5,769 nucleotides of DNA from Sphingomonadales bacterium (GTDB lineage Bacteria; Pseudomonadota; Alphaproteobacteria; Sphingomonadales; Sphingomonadaceae), in assembly GCA_017304125.1 (NCBI GenBank), contig JAFKLV010000136.1, positions 1-5,769 on the forward strand, in the 5' to 3' direction. Below are positions 5,450-5,769 of this stretch, piece by piece. Each line of letters opens with the position of its first letter. Position 1 is the first letter of the stretch. The notes beneath the pieces are model-generated. The model did not search any database and was not told the DNA's origin. It worked only from the letters and a program-made list of their open reading frames with translations. The position numbers and the translations under genes were made by a program.

Positions 5450-5769
5450 TCAATAGCCGGCGTCCAGATTTGCAACATTTTCCATGGGCTTGCTTTCCAG
5501 GAACGCCGTCACGTTGGCACGTGCGACCTCGTCGAACTCCTCGACCACGCGATACAACTCGGCCGTGCCCATGCGAATGCCGTGCCGGTTGATGGTCGAA
5601 TCCGACCGTCCGAAGATCATCGACGTCACCGACTCGGGGCGTTCGATCAGCTTCAGCCAATCGCCGTGCCGCCAGACGTTGGGCGGCCCCGGAAACGTGT
5701 CGAAGTAGCTCTCGAAATAGCGGCGCCCGTCGGCATCGCCCCAGAAATACAGCGGCATCGACGGCAAGG
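5450..5769 (-). CDS. Acetoacetyl-CoA synthetase-like, C-terminal part, apparently truncated (possible pseudogene)
   Basis: This is the end of an acyl-CoA synthetase of the ANL superfamily, closest in style to acetoacetyl-CoA synthetase, which would activate acetoacetate with ATP and CoA. The gene is open at the right edge. Seen, from the edge inward: SMPLYFWGDADG, VWRHGDWLKL (the A7-type HGDW at about 5668-5657), and the A8 hinge GRSDSTINRHGIRMGTAE (5611-5558), then LYRVVEEFDEV. After that point, relatives continue for roughly 100 or more residues, including the lysine-bearing A10 loop. Here only a 24-residue tail follows (5524-5453), ending FLESKPMENVANLDAGY, then TGA. I do not recognise the tail. 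PPN before VWRHGDW may be a small insertion. Without the C-terminal subdomain the adenylation step should be impaired, so I suspect a truncated or decaying gene. The alternative is a short variant or a fusion with foreign sequence. The in-window TTG at 5767 is internal and is not a start. Confidence 0.7.
   Translation of the reverse strand, partial: LPSMPLYFWGDADGRRYFESYFDTFPGPPNVWRHGDWLKLIERPESVTSMIFGRSDSTINRHGIRMGTAELYRVVEEFDEVARANVTAFLESKPMENVANLDAGY

Noticed and set aside
5391..5660. Alternative minus-strand frame over the synthetase fragment (89 codons)
   Set aside because: It lies in another frame of a region whose main frame carries clear ANL-superfamily motifs; its translation continues no synthetase sequence, so a simple frameshift does not restore the missing C-terminus.

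Overview
This is a GC-rich window, and its protein style suggests an alphaproteobacterium, most likely a sphingomonad. That placement is inference from composition and sequence flavour; no rRNA or other marker gene is present. Coding density is very high. I see no tRNA, rRNA, CRISPR array, insertion sequence or long repeat.

Left region (1-1996): a divergent pair. On the minus strand a carotenoid oxygenase (RPE65/CCO family) starts at a GTG at 1339 and runs off the left edge before its last iron ligand. On the plus strand a TetR/AcrR-type repressor (1439-1996) faces away from it. The roughly 100 bases between them hold a good sigma-70-like promoter for the oxygenase, with a perfect TTGACA -35. 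A 7-bp inverted repeat covers that -35 box and is a natural candidate operator for the TetR protein.

Central region (1993-5394): a complete minus-strand dTDP-L-rhamnose operon in the order rfbC-rfbB-rfbD-rfbA (rmlC-B-D-A). The genes are separated by 8 bases, overlap by 1 base (TAATG) and overlap by 4 bases (ATGA), so they are almost certainly co-transcribed and translationally coupled. RfbA makes dTDP-glucose from glucose-1-phosphate and dTTP. RfbB dehydrates it to the 4-keto-6-deoxy sugar, RfbC epimerises C3 and C5, and RfbD reduces the product to dTDP-L-rhamnose for surface polysaccharide. The end of rfbA meets the end of the tetR gene tail to tail, and both stop codons lie inside one CTAG.

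Right edge (5450-5769): the C-terminal part of an acetoacetyl-CoA synthetase-like adenylating enzyme. It enters from the right and ends too early, just after the hinge (A8) motif, with a 24-residue tail I do not recognise and three tandem TGA stops. GC content falls to about 47% around this break, so it looks like a truncated or decaying gene upstream of the rhamnose operon.

Most of the window is ordinary. The points that deserve a second look are the regulated carotenoid oxygenase promoter, the broken synthetase and its unexplained tail, and the stop-codon overlap between convergent genes.
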